Notes: generated from the sequence alone by a model not told the origin. A DNA stretch of 64,000 nt from Jannaschia helgolandensis (GCF_900109285.1 NZ_FNZQ01000004.1:124001-188000); one strand, 5' to 3'; shown: positions 7,762-18,274, counted from the first letter of the stretch. Numbers and translations: made by a program.

Positions 7762-8571
7762 ATGAGCGTCGGCATCTTCGACAGCGGCCTTGGCGGCCTG
7801 ACCATCTGGGATGCGGTGACGCGCCGGATGCCCGATCTTGCCGTTACCTATTATGGCGACAATGCCCATGCGCCCTATGGCGTGCGCGAGCCGGAGGCCA
7901 TCCACGACCTGACCCGCACCGCCGTCCATGACATGTGGGACATGGGCTGCGATCTGGTGGTTCTGGCCTGCAACACGGCATCGGCCGCCGCCCTGCGCCG
8001 GATGCAGGAGGCGGGGGTGCCCGAGGGCAAGCGCGTGCTGGGCGTCTTCGTCCCGCTGATCGAGGCGCTGACCGAACGCAATTGGGGCGACAACTCTCCG
8101 CCGCGCGAAGTCGATGTGAAACAGGTCGCGCTGTTCGCCACGCCCGCCACCGTCGCCAGTCGCGCATTTCAGCGCGAGCTGGCCTTTCGGGCCATCGGCG
8201 TCGACGTGGAGGCTCAGGCCTGCGGCGGTGTCGTCGATGCGATCGAGGACGGTGACATGATCCTGGCCGAGGCGCTGGTCCGGAGCCACGTCGACGCCCT
8301 GCGCCGCAAGATGCCCGTGCCGCAGGCCGCCGTTCTGGGCTGCACGCATTACCCGCTGGTGCAGGATGCGTTTCAGCGCGCGCTTGGCGAAAACGTGACC
8401 GTGTACAGTCAGGCGGATATTGTCGCCGCCAGCCTTACCGATTACCTGTCGCGCAGGCCCCACATGGCGCGCGGTGGTGTCTCGCGGATGTTGACGACCG
8501 GCGATCCCGAACAGGTCTCGGCCCGCGCCACGCAGTTTCTGCGCCGCCCCCTGTCGTTTGATGCCGCCTGA
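7762..8571 (+). CDS. murI: glutamate racemase
   Basis: 269 residues, converts L- to D-glutamate for peptidoglycan. The two catalytic cysteines are visible: Cys70 in LACNTAS and Cys194 in GCTHYPL; the N-terminal FDSGLGG loop is at 6-12. Start ATG 7762 gives the family N-terminus; the in-frame extension to 7690 overlaps the acyltransferase gene and is not family-like. It lies 22 bp after the acyltransferase stop and 12 bp before ccmE. Confidence 0.95.
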   Translation: MSVGIFDSGLGGLTIWDAVTRRMPDLAVTYYGDNAHAPYGVREPEAIHDLTRTAVHDMWDMGCDLVVLACNTASAAALRRMQEAGVPEGKRVLGVFVPLIEALTERNWGDNSPPREVDVKQVALFATPATVASRAFQRELAFRAIGVDVEAQACGGVVDAIEDGDMILAEALVRSHVDALRRKMPVPQAAVLGCTHYPLVQDAFQRALGENVTVYSQADIVAASLTDYLSRRPHMARGGVSRMLTTGDPEQVSARATQFLRRPLSFDAA

Positions 8572-8583
8572 GGATACACGCCG

Positions 8584-9039
8584 ATGCGTTCGCTGAAAAA
8601 GACCCGCCGGATCCAGATCATCGTGATTGCGGCTGTCGCGCTGGCCGGGGCGACGGCCCTGATCGGCTATGGTTTCCGGGGCGGCATCCAGTTCTTCATG
8701 TCGCCCAGCGAAGTAACCGCCGCGCCGCCGCCGCCCGGCCAGGTGTTTCGCATCGGCGGCCTGGTCGAAGACGGCAGCCTGATCCGCGGCGAGGGCACTC
8801 AGATCACGTTTCGCGTCACCGACGGCGGCGCGTCTGTCCCCGTTACCTATACCGGCGTTCTGCCCGACCTGTTCGGCGAGGGCGAAGGCATGATCGGCAC
8901 CGGGCAGTATGTCGATGCGACGTTTCAGGCAACCGAGATCCTTGCGCGCCACGACGAGACCTACATGCCAAAGGAAGTGATCGACGCGCTTAAGGAACAG
9001 GGTGTGTATCAGGACCCCGACGCGGCCAGCGGAAGCTGA
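8584..9039 (+). CDS. ccmE: cytochrome c maturation heme chaperone CcmE
   Basis: 151 residues. CcmE is a membrane-anchored periplasmic chaperone that binds heme covalently through a histidine and hands it to CcmF. Seen: basic N-terminus with one membrane helix (about 10-31), an OB-fold domain (GLVEDGSL, GVLPDLFGEG) and the heme-binding motif HDETY with His123 and Tyr127. It is separated from ccmF-ccmH (642-3064) by the fab cluster and murI. Confidence 0.96.
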   Translation: MRSLKKTRRIQIIVIAAVALAGATALIGYGFRGGIQFFMSPSEVTAAPPPPGQVFRIGGLVEDGSLIRGEGTQITFRVTDGGASVPVTYTGVLPDLFGEGEGMIGTGQYVDATFQATEILARHDETYMPKEVIDALKEQGVYQDPDAASGS

Positions 9040-9045
9040 CTCCGG

Positions 9046-9933
9046 ATGTCATCACAGACCTTTGTGGCCGCGCTCTGGATGCTGGGCAGTGTGGCCAGTT
9101 TTTGCCTGATGGCCATCGCTGGGCGGGTCGTCAGCCCTGCGCTCGATACGTTCGAAATCATGCTCTACAGGTCGCTGACCGGCGTTGTGGTAGTTCTGGG
9201 GCTGGCCGTCGCGACCGGACGGATGGGTCAGGTTTCCCTGCGCCACATGCCGTTGCAGATCGTCCGCAACCTGGCACATTTCACAGGCCAGAACCTCTGG
9301 TTCCTCGCTATCACGATCGCCCCGCTGGCGCAGGTTTTCGCGGTCGAGTTCACTTCGCCGATCTGGGTGCTGCTGCTGGCACCGCTGGTCTTGGGCGAAC
9401 GGGTGCGCGGTGCTCAGATCGTGGTTGCCGTCGCAGGTTTCGCAGGCGTGCTGATCGTGGCGCAGCCGTTTTCGGGCAACGTCTCCATCGGCCTGCTGTT
9501 CGTCGGCATCGCCGCAGTGTTTTTCGCCATTACCAACCTTCTGACCCGCCGTCTGACGCGGACCGTGACGGTTACCGGCATCCTGTTCTGGCTGACGTCG
9601 CTGCAACTGCTGTTCGGGCTGGTCGCCGCCGGGTGGGACGGGGACATCGCGGTGCCGGACGAATCGCTTGTCGCCTGGGTCATCGCCATCGGCTTGGCCG
9701 GACTTGGCGCACACTGGTGCCTGACCAACGCACTGCGACTGGCCCCGGCCTCCACCATCATGCCGGTCGATTTTCTGCGCCTGCCGCTGATCGCGCTCGT
9801 CGGGACGTGGATCTATTCCGAGGCCCTTGATCCGATGGTGCTGATCGGTGGCACAGTGATTTTCAGTGCGGCCTGGATCAATCTTCACCTGGCCCGCCCG
9901 CCCAAGAGTCAGATTGTTGCGCGCGCGCCATAG
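9046..9933 (+). CDS. DMT-superfamily (EamA) transporter
   Basis: 295 residues, about ten membrane helices in two EamA repeats, the pattern of drug/metabolite exporters. The N-terminal LYRSLTG and the central repeat boundary (ITNLLTRRLTRT) fit the family. Substrate unknown. It starts 6 bp after ccmE and may be co-transcribed; this does not imply a role in cytochrome assembly. Confidence 0.88.
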   Translation: MSSQTFVAALWMLGSVASFCLMAIAGRVVSPALDTFEIMLYRSLTGVVVVLGLAVATGRMGQVSLRHMPLQIVRNLAHFTGQNLWFLAITIAPLAQVFAVEFTSPIWVLLLAPLVLGERVRGAQIVVAVAGFAGVLIVAQPFSGNVSIGLLFVGIAAVFFAITNLLTRRLTRTVTVTGILFWLTSLQLLFGLVAAGWDGDIAVPDESLVAWVIAIGLAGLGAHWCLTNALRLAPASTIMPVDFLRLPLIALVGTWIYSEALDPMVLIGGTVIFSAAWINLHLARPPKSQIVARAP

Positions 9934-10100
9934 TTCAGGACCGCAGCAAATTAGTAAGATTTGTGACGTAGGGTCTTATTTGACCGAATCCGCTGCAGAA
10001 TCCATCGCTTTCGTCATCAGTAACCGTGCGGCCGGGAAGAGGAAGCTCGCCGTTCGGTCCATGCCCCTTCATGGGGGGCACCACAAGGGATGAGAACCAT

Positions 10101-11216
10101 ATGAATCGTCTCACACTCGCCGTTGTCGCGGCGACCGTCAGCACGTCCGGCGCATTTGCCGGAGGGCTGGATCGTTCTAACCAGGCCACCGGCATCATCT
10201 TCAAGGAAGGCACCTATGCCGAGTTGAACTTCGGCTATGTCGCGCCTTCGGTCGACGGCACGGACCGGAACATCGGTGCGGGCGCAGGCGCCAGCGGTGA
10301 TGTTGCGGATAACTTCTTCCAAGGCTCTTTCGGCTATAAGCAGGACCTGAGCGACAAGCTTTCCTTCGCAATCATCGTGGATCAGCCCTACGGCGCCGAC
10401 ATCGCCTATCCGGTGGGCGGAAGCGTGAACCTAGGTGGCACCACGGCCACGCTCAACTCGCGCTCCATCACCGGTATGCTTCGCTACAAAATCAACAATC
10501 GCTTCAGCGTTCTCGGCGGTATCCGGGCGCAGGATATCGACGCCGCGGTGACGCTGAACGGTGCCGCATACGGCCCGGCCGCGGGCTACGCCGCCGATTT
10601 CGATGGCGATACCGGCTTCGGCTACCAGTTGGGTGCCGCCTACGAGATCCCCGAGATCGCGCTGCGCGTTGCGGTGACCTACTTCTCCGAGATCGACCAT
10701 ACCCTCGACACCATTGAAAGCGGCCCCGGTGGCGCGCCCAGGGCCGCTGGTCCGGACACGCCGCTGACCACCCCGCAGGCCCTCAACATCGACTTCCAGA
10801 CCGGCGTCGCGGCCGATACGCTGGTGTTCGGTGGCGTGCGCTGGGCCGACTATAGCGAAGTGAAGGTTCGCCCGTCCGGTCTGGGCGGCAGCAGCCTGAC
10901 CGACATCGACGATTTCTACCGCCTGACCCTCGGGGTCGGTCGCAAGTTCAGCGAGCAGTTCTCCGGCGCGATCTCGCTGACCTACGAGGAAGGTGGCGAC
11001 GATCTGGTCTCGCCGCTTGGGCCGACGAACGGGCAATTTGGTCTGACCGTGGGTGGGACCTACTCGATCCAGAATGTCGAACTGACGGCGGGTATCAACT
11101 ACACGCGCTTTGGTGACAGCAATCCGCGCACCGCCGGTGCTACGCCGGTCGCCGCCGCCGACTTCACGGACAACGACGCCATAGGCGTCGGCTTCAGGAT
11201 CGGTTACAGCTTCTGA
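10101..11216 (+). CDS. FadL/OmpP1-family outer membrane protein
   Basis: 371 residues. A signal peptide (1-20, cut after AFA) is followed by a beta-rich sequence of alternating strands ending in the terminal aromatic GYSF expected of outer-membrane barrels. The family imports long-chain fatty acids or other hydrophobic compounds. The mature N-terminus (GGLDRSNQATGIIFKEG) resembles rhodobacterial FadL-like proteins. ATG 10101 has an AAGGGATGAG ribosome region; the longer frame to 10026 is not used. A terminator follows. Confidence 0.85.
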   Translation: MNRLTLAVVAATVSTSGAFAGGLDRSNQATGIIFKEGTYAELNFGYVAPSVDGTDRNIGAGAGASGDVADNFFQGSFGYKQDLSDKLSFAIIVDQPYGADIAYPVGGSVNLGGTTATLNSRSITGMLRYKINNRFSVLGGIRAQDIDAAVTLNGAAYGPAAGYAADFDGDTGFGYQLGAAYEIPEIALRVAVTYFSEIDHTLDTIESGPGGAPRAAGPDTPLTTPQALNIDFQTGVAADTLVFGGVRWADYSEVKVRPSGLGGSSLTDIDDFYRLTLGVGRKFSEQFSGAISLTYEEGGDDLVSPLGPTNGQFGLTVGGTYSIQNVELTAGINYTRFGDSNPRTAGATPVAAADFTDNDAIGVGFRIGYSF

Positions 11217-11240
11217 CCTTTCCGCACCACCTGACGACCG

Positions 11241-11270
11241 AAGCGCCCCGTCTCCGCGACGGGGCGCTTT
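11241..11270 (+). terminator. intrinsic terminator after the FadL-like gene
   Basis: A 12-bp perfect stem AAGCGCCCCGTC/GACGGGGCGCTT with a five-base loop lies 25 bp after the stop codon, followed by a short T-run. Confidence 0.8.
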
Positions 11271-11328
11271 GCGTTTGGTGCATGTTCCGGGTGGTGCAGG
11301 TGATCGTGCAGCAGTAGCGGTGGCGGTG

Positions 11329-12267
11329 ATGACCATTGCCTCCTCCACCCTGTCCGGTCCCACCCTGTCCAGTCGGGCCTGGGTCGAACTGATCCTGCTG
11401 TCTTTCATCTGGGGCGGCAGTTTTCTGGCCGTCCGCATCGCGCTGGACGAAATCCCCTTTGTCACCACAGTCGCCTTCCGGGTGGGCATCGCGGCGCTGG
11501 TCCTTTGGGTCTATGTCGCAATCCGTCGCCTGCCGGTGCCGCGCGATCCGCGCATCTGGGGCGCCCTGCTGATGATGGGGCTGCTCAATAACGTCCTGCC
11601 GTTCAGCCTGATGGCCTGGGGTCAGCTGCATATCGAAACCGGGCTGACCTCGATCCTGAACGCGGGCACCGCGGTGTTCGGCGTTCTGGCCGCGGCGATC
11701 TTCCTTGCCGACGAGCGTCTGACGGTGCGGCGCGCCATCGGCGTAGGCCTTGGATTTCTGGGCGTGACGATAGCCATCGGTCTGGAAAACCTTGCCAATT
11801 TCGATATTCGCTCGGCGGCGCAACTGGCCGTCGTGGCGGGCACTATCTGCTATGCCCTCGCGGGCGTCTGGGCGCGAGTGAACCTGCGCGGCCTTGCGCC
11901 ACAGGTTTCGGCAGCCGGAATGCTGACCGGCTCCAGCCTGGTGATGATCCCGGCGGCACTGTGGATCGACGGACCGGTTATGCCGCAGCAGACCGATACG
12001 ATCCTGGCCATCGCCTATTACGCGGTGATCGCCACGGCAGTCGCCTATCTGCTGTATTTCCGCGTGCTGGCCATCGCCGGCAGTGGCAATACCATGCTCT
12101 GCACCCTGATGGTCGCACCTGTCGCCATCCTTCTGGGTGCCTGGGTGCGCGGCGAGGTTCTGTCACCCAACGTCTATGCCGGGTTTGCCCTGCTGACCCT
12201 TGGCCTTCTGATCATGGATGGCCGCCTGTTGCACCGATTGCGGGCGCGCGCTACGTCACGGCGATGA
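11329..12267 (+). CDS. DMT-superfamily (EamA) transporter
   Basis: 312 residues with about ten hydrophobic segments in two EamA repeats (SFIWGGSFLAVRIAL in the first, YYAVIATAVAYLLYF in the second). Probably an inner-membrane exporter of amino acids or metabolites; substrate unknown. ATG 11329 is chosen because an in-frame TTG at 11269 would lie inside the preceding terminator. The stop codon overlaps the start of the next gene (ATGA). Confidence 0.87.
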   Translation: MTIASSTLSGPTLSSRAWVELILLSFIWGGSFLAVRIALDEIPFVTTVAFRVGIAALVLWVYVAIRRLPVPRDPRIWGALLMMGLLNNVLPFSLMAWGQLHIETGLTSILNAGTAVFGVLAAAIFLADERLTVRRAIGVGLGFLGVTIAIGLENLANFDIRSAAQLAVVAGTICYALAGVWARVNLRGLAPQVSAAGMLTGSSLVMIPAALWIDGPVMPQQTDTILAIAYYAVIATAVAYLLYFRVLAIAGSGNTMLCTLMVAPVAILLGAWVRGEVLSPNVYAGFALLTLGLLIMDGRLLHRLRARATSRR

Positions 12268-13118
12268 TCTACGACAGCCCGCAGGCCTGGCGGCAGGCCC
12301 CCGACAAGCGCATCACCTTTTTCGGCATGTCCGGGCTGGGGAAGACCCATCTGTCGCAAATCCTGCGCGGCAACGGGGATTGGTTTCATTATTCCATCGA
12401 TTACCGCATCGGCACCGCCTATATGGGCGAGCACATCAACGACAACCTCAAGCGTCACGCCATGCGGGAGCCGTTTCTGGCCAAGCTTCTGCGTACCGAC
12501 AGCATCTATATCGGGTCGAACATCACCTTCGGGAACCTGAGTCCGCTGGCGACGTTTCTGGGCCAACCCGGCGATCCGGCCAGGGGCGGCCTGCCTTTCG
12601 ACGAATACGCGCGGCGGCAGGAATTGCACCATCGGGCCGAAGTGAACGCCCTGCTGGATACGCCGTTCTTCATCGAACGGGCGCGCGACATCTATGGCTA
12701 TGACAATTTCGTCTGCGATACCGGCGGGTCCATCTGCGAAGTCATCGACCCCGAAGACCCGGAAGATCCGGTGATGGCGACTTTGGCCGCGAATTCCCTG
12801 CCCGTCTGGATCGAAGGCACGCCCGATCACGTCGAAACGCTGGTCGCGCGATTTGCCCACGACCCCAAGCCGATGTGCTATCGACCGGAATTCCTGAACG
12901 AAAAATGGGCCAGACACGGGGGCGAAGATGTCGACCCCAATGAATTCGCCATCGCGACCTATCGCGACGCCATCATGGCACGACATCCGCGATACGCCGC
13001 GATGGCGCGCAACTGGGGCGTGACGGTGGCCGCCGCCGACGTGGCGACAACGCGGGATGCCAGCGATGTGACCGCGCTTGTGGCCGAAGCCATTGGCAAA
13101 CGGCGCGGGCGAACCTAA
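12264..13118 (+). CDS. P-loop ATPase/GTPase of unknown function
   Basis: 284 residues. A Walker A motif GMSGLGKT is at 21-28 after a short beta strand (RITFF). Other visible blocks are IDYRIGTAYMG, YDNFVCDTGGSICEV (a candidate Walker B/switch region) and EGTPDHVETLVARF. I know related single-domain proteins only as conserved hypotheticals of alphaproteobacteria. It overlaps the preceding transporter by 4 bp and is soluble. Function not assigned. Confidence 0.75.
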   Translation: MIYDSPQAWRQAPDKRITFFGMSGLGKTHLSQILRGNGDWFHYSIDYRIGTAYMGEHINDNLKRHAMREPFLAKLLRTDSIYIGSNITFGNLSPLATFLGQPGDPARGGLPFDEYARRQELHHRAEVNALLDTPFFIERARDIYGYDNFVCDTGGSICEVIDPEDPEDPVMATLAANSLPVWIEGTPDHVETLVARFAHDPKPMCYRPEFLNEKWARHGGEDVDPNEFAIATYRDAIMARHPRYAAMARNWGVTVAAADVATTRDASDVTALVAEAIGKRRGRT

Positions 13119-13168
13119 CTCTGCCCCTCCCCACCGTCTATTCCTGACCTTCGGACACAGATCGACCC

Positions 13169-14083
13169 ATGCCCATCACCCTGCCCCGCGACCTGCCCGC
13201 CTATGACGTGCTCGACGACGAAGGCGTGATGGTTCTGTCGGAAGATGCGGCCACGCATCAGGACATCCGTCCGCTGCGGATTGGCCTGCTGAACCTGATG
13301 CCGATGAAGATCACGACCGAAACGCAGTTTGCCCGGCTGATCGGCGCGACGCCGTTGCAGATCGATCTGACCCTGATCCGCATGACCGAACACCAGTCGC
13401 GTCATACGTCCCCCGCCCATATGGAGGAATTCTACCGGACCTTTCAGGACGTGAAGCACGAGAAATTCGACGGTCTGGTCATCACCGGCGCACCCATCGA
13501 ACATCTGCCGTTCGAAGAGGTCACCTATTGGGACGAGCTGCGGCAGATCATGGACTGGACCCAGACCAACGTGCATTCCACCTTTGGCGTCTGCTGGGGC
13601 GGCATGGCGATGGCGTGGCACTTCCATGGGGTTGAAAAACACATGCTGGACCGCAAGGCTTTCGGCTGTTTCCGGGTGTCGAACGAAGACCCGTCGTCGC
13701 CCTATCTGCGCGGGTTTTCCGACGAATGCGTGATCCCGGTGTCGCGCTGGACCGAAGTGCGCCGCGACGAGGTCGAGGCGGCAGGCATGAAGGTGCTGCT
13801 GGGGTCCGAGGAAACCGGTCCCTGCCTGATCGAGGATACCGCCCACCGCGCCGTGCATATCTTCAATCACTTCGAATACGACAGCGACACGTTGCAGACC
13901 GAGTACGAACGCGACGTCGCCATGGGCACGCCGATCAACATACCGGGGCATTACTACCCGAACGACGATCCGCGACGTAAACCGCTCAATCGCTGGAGAA
14001 GTCACGCGCACCTTCTATATGGCAACTGGATCAACCAGATTTACCAGACCACGCATTATGATATCTCGCAGATTGGCCGTTAA
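13169..14083 (+). CDS. metA: homoserine O-acetyltransferase (MetA family)
   Basis: 304 residues, class-I glutamine-amidotransferase-like fold, activates homoserine for methionine synthesis. Catalytic Cys142 lies in FGVCWGG, with His234 and Glu236 in IFNHFEYD. Residue 111 is Glu ([12 protein letters not shown]); in this family Glu at this position goes with acetyl-CoA use, Gly with succinyl-CoA, so I favour the acetyltransferase name. Ends overlapping the next gene by 26 bp. Confidence 0.93.
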   Translation: MPITLPRDLPAYDVLDDEGVMVLSEDAATHQDIRPLRIGLLNLMPMKITTETQFARLIGATPLQIDLTLIRMTEHQSRHTSPAHMEEFYRTFQDVKHEKFDGLVITGAPIEHLPFEEVTYWDELRQIMDWTQTNVHSTFGVCWGGMAMAWHFHGVEKHMLDRKAFGCFRVSNEDPSSPYLRGFSDECVIPVSRWTEVRRDEVEAAGMKVLLGSEETGPCLIEDTAHRAVHIFNHFEYDSDTLQTEYERDVAMGTPINIPGHYYPNDDPRRKPLNRWRSHAHLLYGNWINQIYQTTHYDISQIGR

Positions 14084-15059
14084 GGGCGGGGTGGCGACCC
14101 TTGCCGCGAAACTCGGAGGCACCGCGCTGGAGCGCCGGGCCGCCGCGCGCGAAGCCCGTTTCGAAGCCGCATTTCCCCCCGAGGGTGAAATTCTGGACGT
14201 GACGTTCAACGGCAATTCGGTCCCTGTCCACGCGGTTGTGCGTGGCGTTGGCCCGGATTTGATCCTGATCCATGGGGCATCCGGCAGTTCACGGGAATTC
14301 ACCTTTGACATGATCGACCGGTTGTCGGACCGCTATCGGTGCATCGCCTTCGACCGACCCGGTCTGGGCTATACCGGCCATACCGATCCCAGATACGCCG
14401 CCGTGTTCAGCTCCGAAGCGGAATCCCCGGCCGAGCAGGCCGCCCTGCTGGCCACGGCCTATGCCAAGATCGGCACGCTGAAAGGCGATGGGCGTGCGCC
14501 GCTGGTGCTGGGACACAGCTTCGGCGGAACCGTCGCACTGGCCTGGGGTCTGGACCAACCTGCGCGCGCCCTGATCCTGCTGGCAGCCGCGTCGAACCGC
14601 TGGAAAGGTGGCCTCGGACCGCTTTATGCCCTCAATGCCTCCGCTCCGGGCGGCGCCCTCGCCGTGCCCCTTCTGACCGCCACCGTAAGTATCGACCGGC
14701 TGCGCGCCATTACCGAAGGCATCTTTGCGCCCGATGCCATGCCCGACGGGTATTTCGCCCATGTCGGCGCGCAACTGATCCTGCGGCGCGACGGTCTGCG
14801 GTCCAATGCGCGGCAGGTAAACGGGTTGAAACCCCACGTCCTCGCGATGGAACAACGCTATCGCGACCTGACCCTGCCGGTCGAGATGGTGCATGGCACC
14901 GCCGACACCATCGTTCCCGTCGACATTCATGCGAACGTCCTGATCGACATGCTTCCGAACGGCAACCTGACCCTTCTGGACGGCATCGGCCACATGCCGC
15001 ACCACGCCGACCCCGAAGCGGTCGTCGCCGCCATCGACCGCGCCGCCGTTCGCAGCTGA
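14058..15059 (+). CDS. alpha/beta hydrolase
   Basis: 333 residues. Seen: oxyanion region LIHGASGSS at about 70-78, nucleophile elbow GHSFGG (Ser154), and a C-terminal GIGHMPHH with the catalytic histidine near 312; [10 protein letters not shown] gives the likely acid. The N-terminus ([19 protein letters not shown]) looks like a signal or anchor. Start ATG 14058 lies inside the end of metA; an earlier in-frame ATG (14019) is possible. Substrate unknown. Confidence 0.85.
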   Translation: MISRRLAVKGGVATLAAKLGGTALERRAAAREARFEAAFPPEGEILDVTFNGNSVPVHAVVRGVGPDLILIHGASGSSREFTFDMIDRLSDRYRCIAFDRPGLGYTGHTDPRYAAVFSSEAESPAEQAALLATAYAKIGTLKGDGRAPLVLGHSFGGTVALAWGLDQPARALILLAAASNRWKGGLGPLYALNASAPGGALAVPLLTATVSIDRLRAITEGIFAPDAMPDGYFAHVGAQLILRRDGLRSNARQVNGLKPHVLAMEQRYRDLTLPVEMVHGTADTIVPVDIHANVLIDMLPNGNLTLLDGIGHMPHHADPEAVVAAIDRAAVRS

Positions 15060-15157
15060 CACTTTGTCTTTGCTTCTGAAGTATTCCGGGGGCCGTGAAG
15101 GCAGACCCACTGTCGCGCCGTTGCGGCACACGCTATGTCTCGGGAAAGGAGTTCCGT

Positions 15158-16030
15158 ATGTCCAAACCCTTCGACGCCGCCATAACCAGGTTCTTTGAGG
15201 ACGAGGCCCCGAAGGATATCCGCAAGGCCATTGAAAAAGCGGACAAGAAGGACATCCTGATCGATGATTTTCCGTATGATGAATGGATGGACAAGGACGA
15301 CTATGAAGATCAGCTCAATGCGCTTCAGATCGAACTGGTCAAGTGTCAGGCCTGGGTGCGGGACAGCGGCGCGCGGGTCATTGTCGTGTTCGAAGGCAGG
15401 GATGCCGCCGGTAAGGGCGGCACGATCAAACGCTTCCGCCAAAACCTGAACCCCCGCGTCGCCCGCACCGTCGCCCTGTCTAAACCGTCGGAAACCGAGG
15501 CCGGGCAATGGTATTTCCAACGCTATGTCGAACATCTGCCGACGGCGGGTGAAATGGTCCTGTTCGACCGCTCGTGGTATAATCGAGCCGTCGTGGAAAA
15601 GGTCTTCGGCTTTTGCACTGATGCGCAGCGCGAGACTTTCTTCGACCAGGCTCCCGATTTCGAAGCGATGCTGACCCAGGATGGCATCACACTGGTGAAG
15701 CTGTGGCTGAATGTCGGACGCGCCGAGCAGTTGCGCCGGTTCCTCGCGCGCGAGGATGACCACCTGAAGCAGTGGAAGCTGTCGATGATCGACGTCAAGG
15801 GACTGGCCAGGTGGGACGCCTATACCGATGCAATCGCCGAGACGTTCGAGCGCACCCACACCGACACCGCACCATGGACCGTCGTGCGTTCAGACGACAA
15901 GCGTCGCGCCCGCCTGAACGCGATCCGCAGCGTGCTGATACAGGTGGATTACGCCGGACGCGACGACAAGGCGCTAAGGATCGACGACAAGATCGCCGGT
16001 CGGCCTGAGCTTTGGCTGAACGGTGCCTAA
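15158..16030 (+). CDS. ppk2: polyphosphate kinase 2
   Basis: 290 residues. PPK2 transfers phosphate between polyphosphate and nucleoside diphosphates. Walker A is GRDAAGKGG (80-88) and the lid/Walker B region FDRSWYNR is at 137-144; [16 protein letters not shown] is also typical of class I PPK2. ATG 15158 has an AAAGGAG site 7 nt upstream. The stop overlaps the GTG start of the following TetR regulator, suggesting coupling. Confidence 0.94.
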   Translation: MSKPFDAAITRFFEDEAPKDIRKAIEKADKKDILIDDFPYDEWMDKDDYEDQLNALQIELVKCQAWVRDSGARVIVVFEGRDAAGKGGTIKRFRQNLNPRVARTVALSKPSETEAGQWYFQRYVEHLPTAGEMVLFDRSWYNRAVVEKVFGFCTDAQRETFFDQAPDFEAMLTQDGITLVKLWLNVGRAEQLRRFLAREDDHLKQWKLSMIDVKGLARWDAYTDAIAETFERTHTDTAPWTVVRSDDKRRARLNAIRSVLIQVDYAGRDDKALRIDDKIAGRPELWLNGA

Positions 16031-16640
16031 ACGCGGCTATCACCATGGTAACCTGCGGCAGGCGCTGGTCGACGCCGCGTTGTCGTTGATTACCGAAAAA
16101 GGACCGACCGGGTTCACTCTGTCCGAGGCGGCCAAGCAGGCAGGCGTCACCCCGGCGGCAGTCTATCGGCATTTCGAGGGTCGCGAACAGCTGATCATCG
16201 AATGCGCATTACAGGGGCACGAGATTTTCGGCGACCTGATGGACTTCGCCTACAAGAATGGCCAGCCCTCGGCCCTGGCGGCGTTCGAGGCGACGGGCCG
16301 CGCCTATCTGGCCTTTGCGCGCAAGTATCCGGGCCACTATATGGCGATGTTCGAATCCGGCCTGTCCCGCCATGCCACGCCCGAATTGTCGCGCGCCGTC
16401 GGTCGATCGCGTGGCGTTCTGGAGAAAGCCGCCGAGGCCCTGTCGCAGCACATCCCCGAAGACCGCCGCCCGCCCGCGACGATGTTCTCTTCGCACATCT
16501 GGGCTATGTCGCACGGCGTGGTAGAGCTGTTCGCGCGCGGCAACCCCGGTGGAAACGCCCCCTTCCCGCCCGAGGATCTGCTGGAGGCCGGGATCGGGAT
16601 TTATCTGCGCGGACTGGGGTTGGTCGCGCCGGATTCTTGA
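16023..16640 (+). CDS. TetR/AcrR-family transcriptional regulator
   Basis: 205 residues with a GTG start overlapping the ppk2 stop by 8 bp. The N-terminal helix-turn-helix is clear ([21 protein letters not shown], starting near residue 36). The C-terminal ligand domain with [14 protein letters not shown] belongs to the WHG type. It probably regulates nearby genes or itself; no operator was identified. Confidence 0.9.
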   Translation: MPKRGYHHGNLRQALVDAALSLITEKGPTGFTLSEAAKQAGVTPAAVYRHFEGREQLIIECALQGHEIFGDLMDFAYKNGQPSALAAFEATGRAYLAFARKYPGHYMAMFESGLSRHATPELSRAVGRSRGVLEKAAEALSQHIPEDRRPPATMFSSHIWAMSHGVVELFARGNPGGNAPFPPEDLLEAGIGIYLRGLGLVAPDS

Positions 16641-16654
16641 TCCTCGGGTGGCGG

Positions 16655-16713
16655 AACGAGGGGCGCCGCCCCTCGCACTCCCCGGGATATTTCTACCAAG
16701 AGGACAGCGGGAG
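16655..16713. repeat. palindromic REP-like element between TetR gene and xseA
   Basis: A perfect 8-bp hairpin CGAGGGGC/GCCCCTCG (16657-16675) is followed by CACTCCCCGGGATATTTCTA. I recall very similar hairpin-plus-CCCGGGATATTT elements as dispersed intergenic repeats in Rhodobacteraceae. Here it separates two convergent genes and could act as a bidirectional terminator. Confidence 0.6.
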
Positions 16714-16714
16714 G

Positions 16715-18274
16715 CTAAAACAGCTTGCCCTGATCCGGGGGCGTCTGCTTCGCACGGGGTTTTGCACGCGACTCGCCGGTCGCCACATCGACTGTCTGCT
16801 TGCCTGCGAACTCGATCCTCAATGTCGGCTTGTTGCGGGCAGTGGCGGCGTCGGTGACGATCTCATCGCCAGCGCGGATTACCGCAAAGCCACGTTCCAG
16901 CGTGCGCTCGTAGCCCAGCGAAACACGCATGCGATCCAGCGCTTCCAGCCGATCCCGCGCACGGGTCTGGCGCGTCGTGGCCGTCGTCACGAATCGTGAC
17001 GCAAGAGCCTGCAACCGCGTCTCGCCCTGTCGTACCTGTCGCAGCAGCGGGGCGAATCGCAACGCAGTCGCCCAGCGATCGAGATCGCGGCGTTTCGCGG
17101 CCTGTGCGCGGGGCAATGCCTGTGCCAGCCGCATCGATATTTCGGCCAACCTGCGCCGCCGCTCGGCCACCGCGCCGGTCAGTGCGGCGGGCGTGATGCG
17201 GCCTTCCATCCGCGACAGGGCGACGCGGGCCCGGTCCGTCCGCGCGCGCAGGGCGGCGGGTAAACGGTCGGTGGCCAGATCCAGCCGCTGCCGCGCACTC
17301 GCCAGCAGCGCCTCGGGCCGAGGCAGGCCACGCGACAAGTCGGTCAGCCGCTGTCCCCGCGCCGCCACCAAGGCTCGCGCCGCCCGCATCTGACGCATCC
17401 CCAGACCGTCGACATGCGCCATCAGGTCCAACCGCATCGGCACCGCCATTTCGGCGGCAGCGGTTGGCGTCGGCGCACGCCGGTCGGCAGCATGGTCGAT
17501 CAGCGTAGTGTCCGTTTCGTGTCCAACGGCGGAAATCAGGGGGATCGCGCTGTCGGCGGCCGCGCGGACCACGATTTCCTCGTTGAAGCCCCAGAGATCC
17601 TCGATCGAGCCACCGCCACGCGCGACGATCAGAAGATCGGGCCTCGGGATCGCGCCATCCAGGGTCAGCGCGTTGAACCCGCGGATGGCATTGGCAATTT
17701 CAGGGGCCGATGCCTTGCCCTGCACCGCCACCGGCCAGATCAGAACATGGCGCGGAAACCGCTCACGCAACCGATGCAGGATGTCGCGGATCACCGCACC
17801 CTGCGGCGAGGTGATGACGCCGATCACGCCCGGCAGAAATGGGATCGGCCGTTTGCGTGACGGCTCGAACAGCCCCTCGGCGGCCAGCGCCAGGCGCCGT
17901 TTTTCCAGCATCGCCATCAGCGCGCCAGCGCCCGCGACCTCCATCGCGTCGACGTTCAGGTTGTATTTCGATTGCGCGCCGAAGCCCGACAGCTTGCCGG
18001 TGACGATAACCTCCATGCCTTCTTCCGGTTCCACCGAAAGCTGACTTATCTGGCCCTTCCACGTGGTGCAGGCCAGCACGTTCCGGTCATCCTTGATATC
18101 GTAGTAGAGGTGCCCGGACCGCGCCCGGAAGATGCGCCCGATCTCGCCGCGCACGCGGATGCGCCCGAAGCTGTCCTCCAGCGTGCGTTTCACCGCGCCC
18201 GAGATTTCGGAAACGGTGTATTCCGCTTCGTTGCGGCGTGGCGCGGGGCCGGAATCGTCGATCAGATCGTCCAT
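16715..18274 (-). CDS. xseA: exodeoxyribonuclease VII large subunit
   Basis: 519 residues. It degrades single-stranded DNA with the small subunit XseB. An N-terminal OB-fold (VSEISGAVKRTLEDSFGRIRV region, HLYYDIKD) is followed by the catalytic core with VITSPQGAVIRDILHRL, ARGGGSIEDLWGFNEE and SAVGHETDTTLIDHAADRRAPTP split motifs, and a long coiled-coil arginine-rich C-terminal region. Convergent with the TetR gene, divergent from purD. Confidence 0.95.
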   Translation of the reverse strand: MDDLIDDSGPAPRRNEAEYTVSEISGAVKRTLEDSFGRIRVRGEIGRIFRARSGHLYYDIKDDRNVLACTTWKGQISQLSVEPEEGMEVIVTGKLSGFGAQSKYNLNVDAMEVAGAGALMAMLEKRRLALAAEGLFEPSRKRPIPFLPGVIGVITSPQGAVIRDILHRLRERFPRHVLIWPVAVQGKASAPEIANAIRGFNALTLDGAIPRPDLLIVARGGGSIEDLWGFNEEIVVRAAADSAIPLISAVGHETDTTLIDHAADRRAPTPTAAAEMAVPMRLDLMAHVDGLGMRQMRAARALVAARGQRLTDLSRGLPRPEALLASARQRLDLATDRLPAALRARTDRARVALSRMEGRITPAALTGAVAERRRRLAEISMRLAQALPRAQAAKRRDLDRWATALRFAPLLRQVRQGETRLQALASRFVTTATTRQTRARDRLEALDRMRVSLGYERTLERGFAVIRAGDEIVTDAATARNKPTLRIEFAGKQTVDVATGESRAKPRAKQTPPDQGKLF

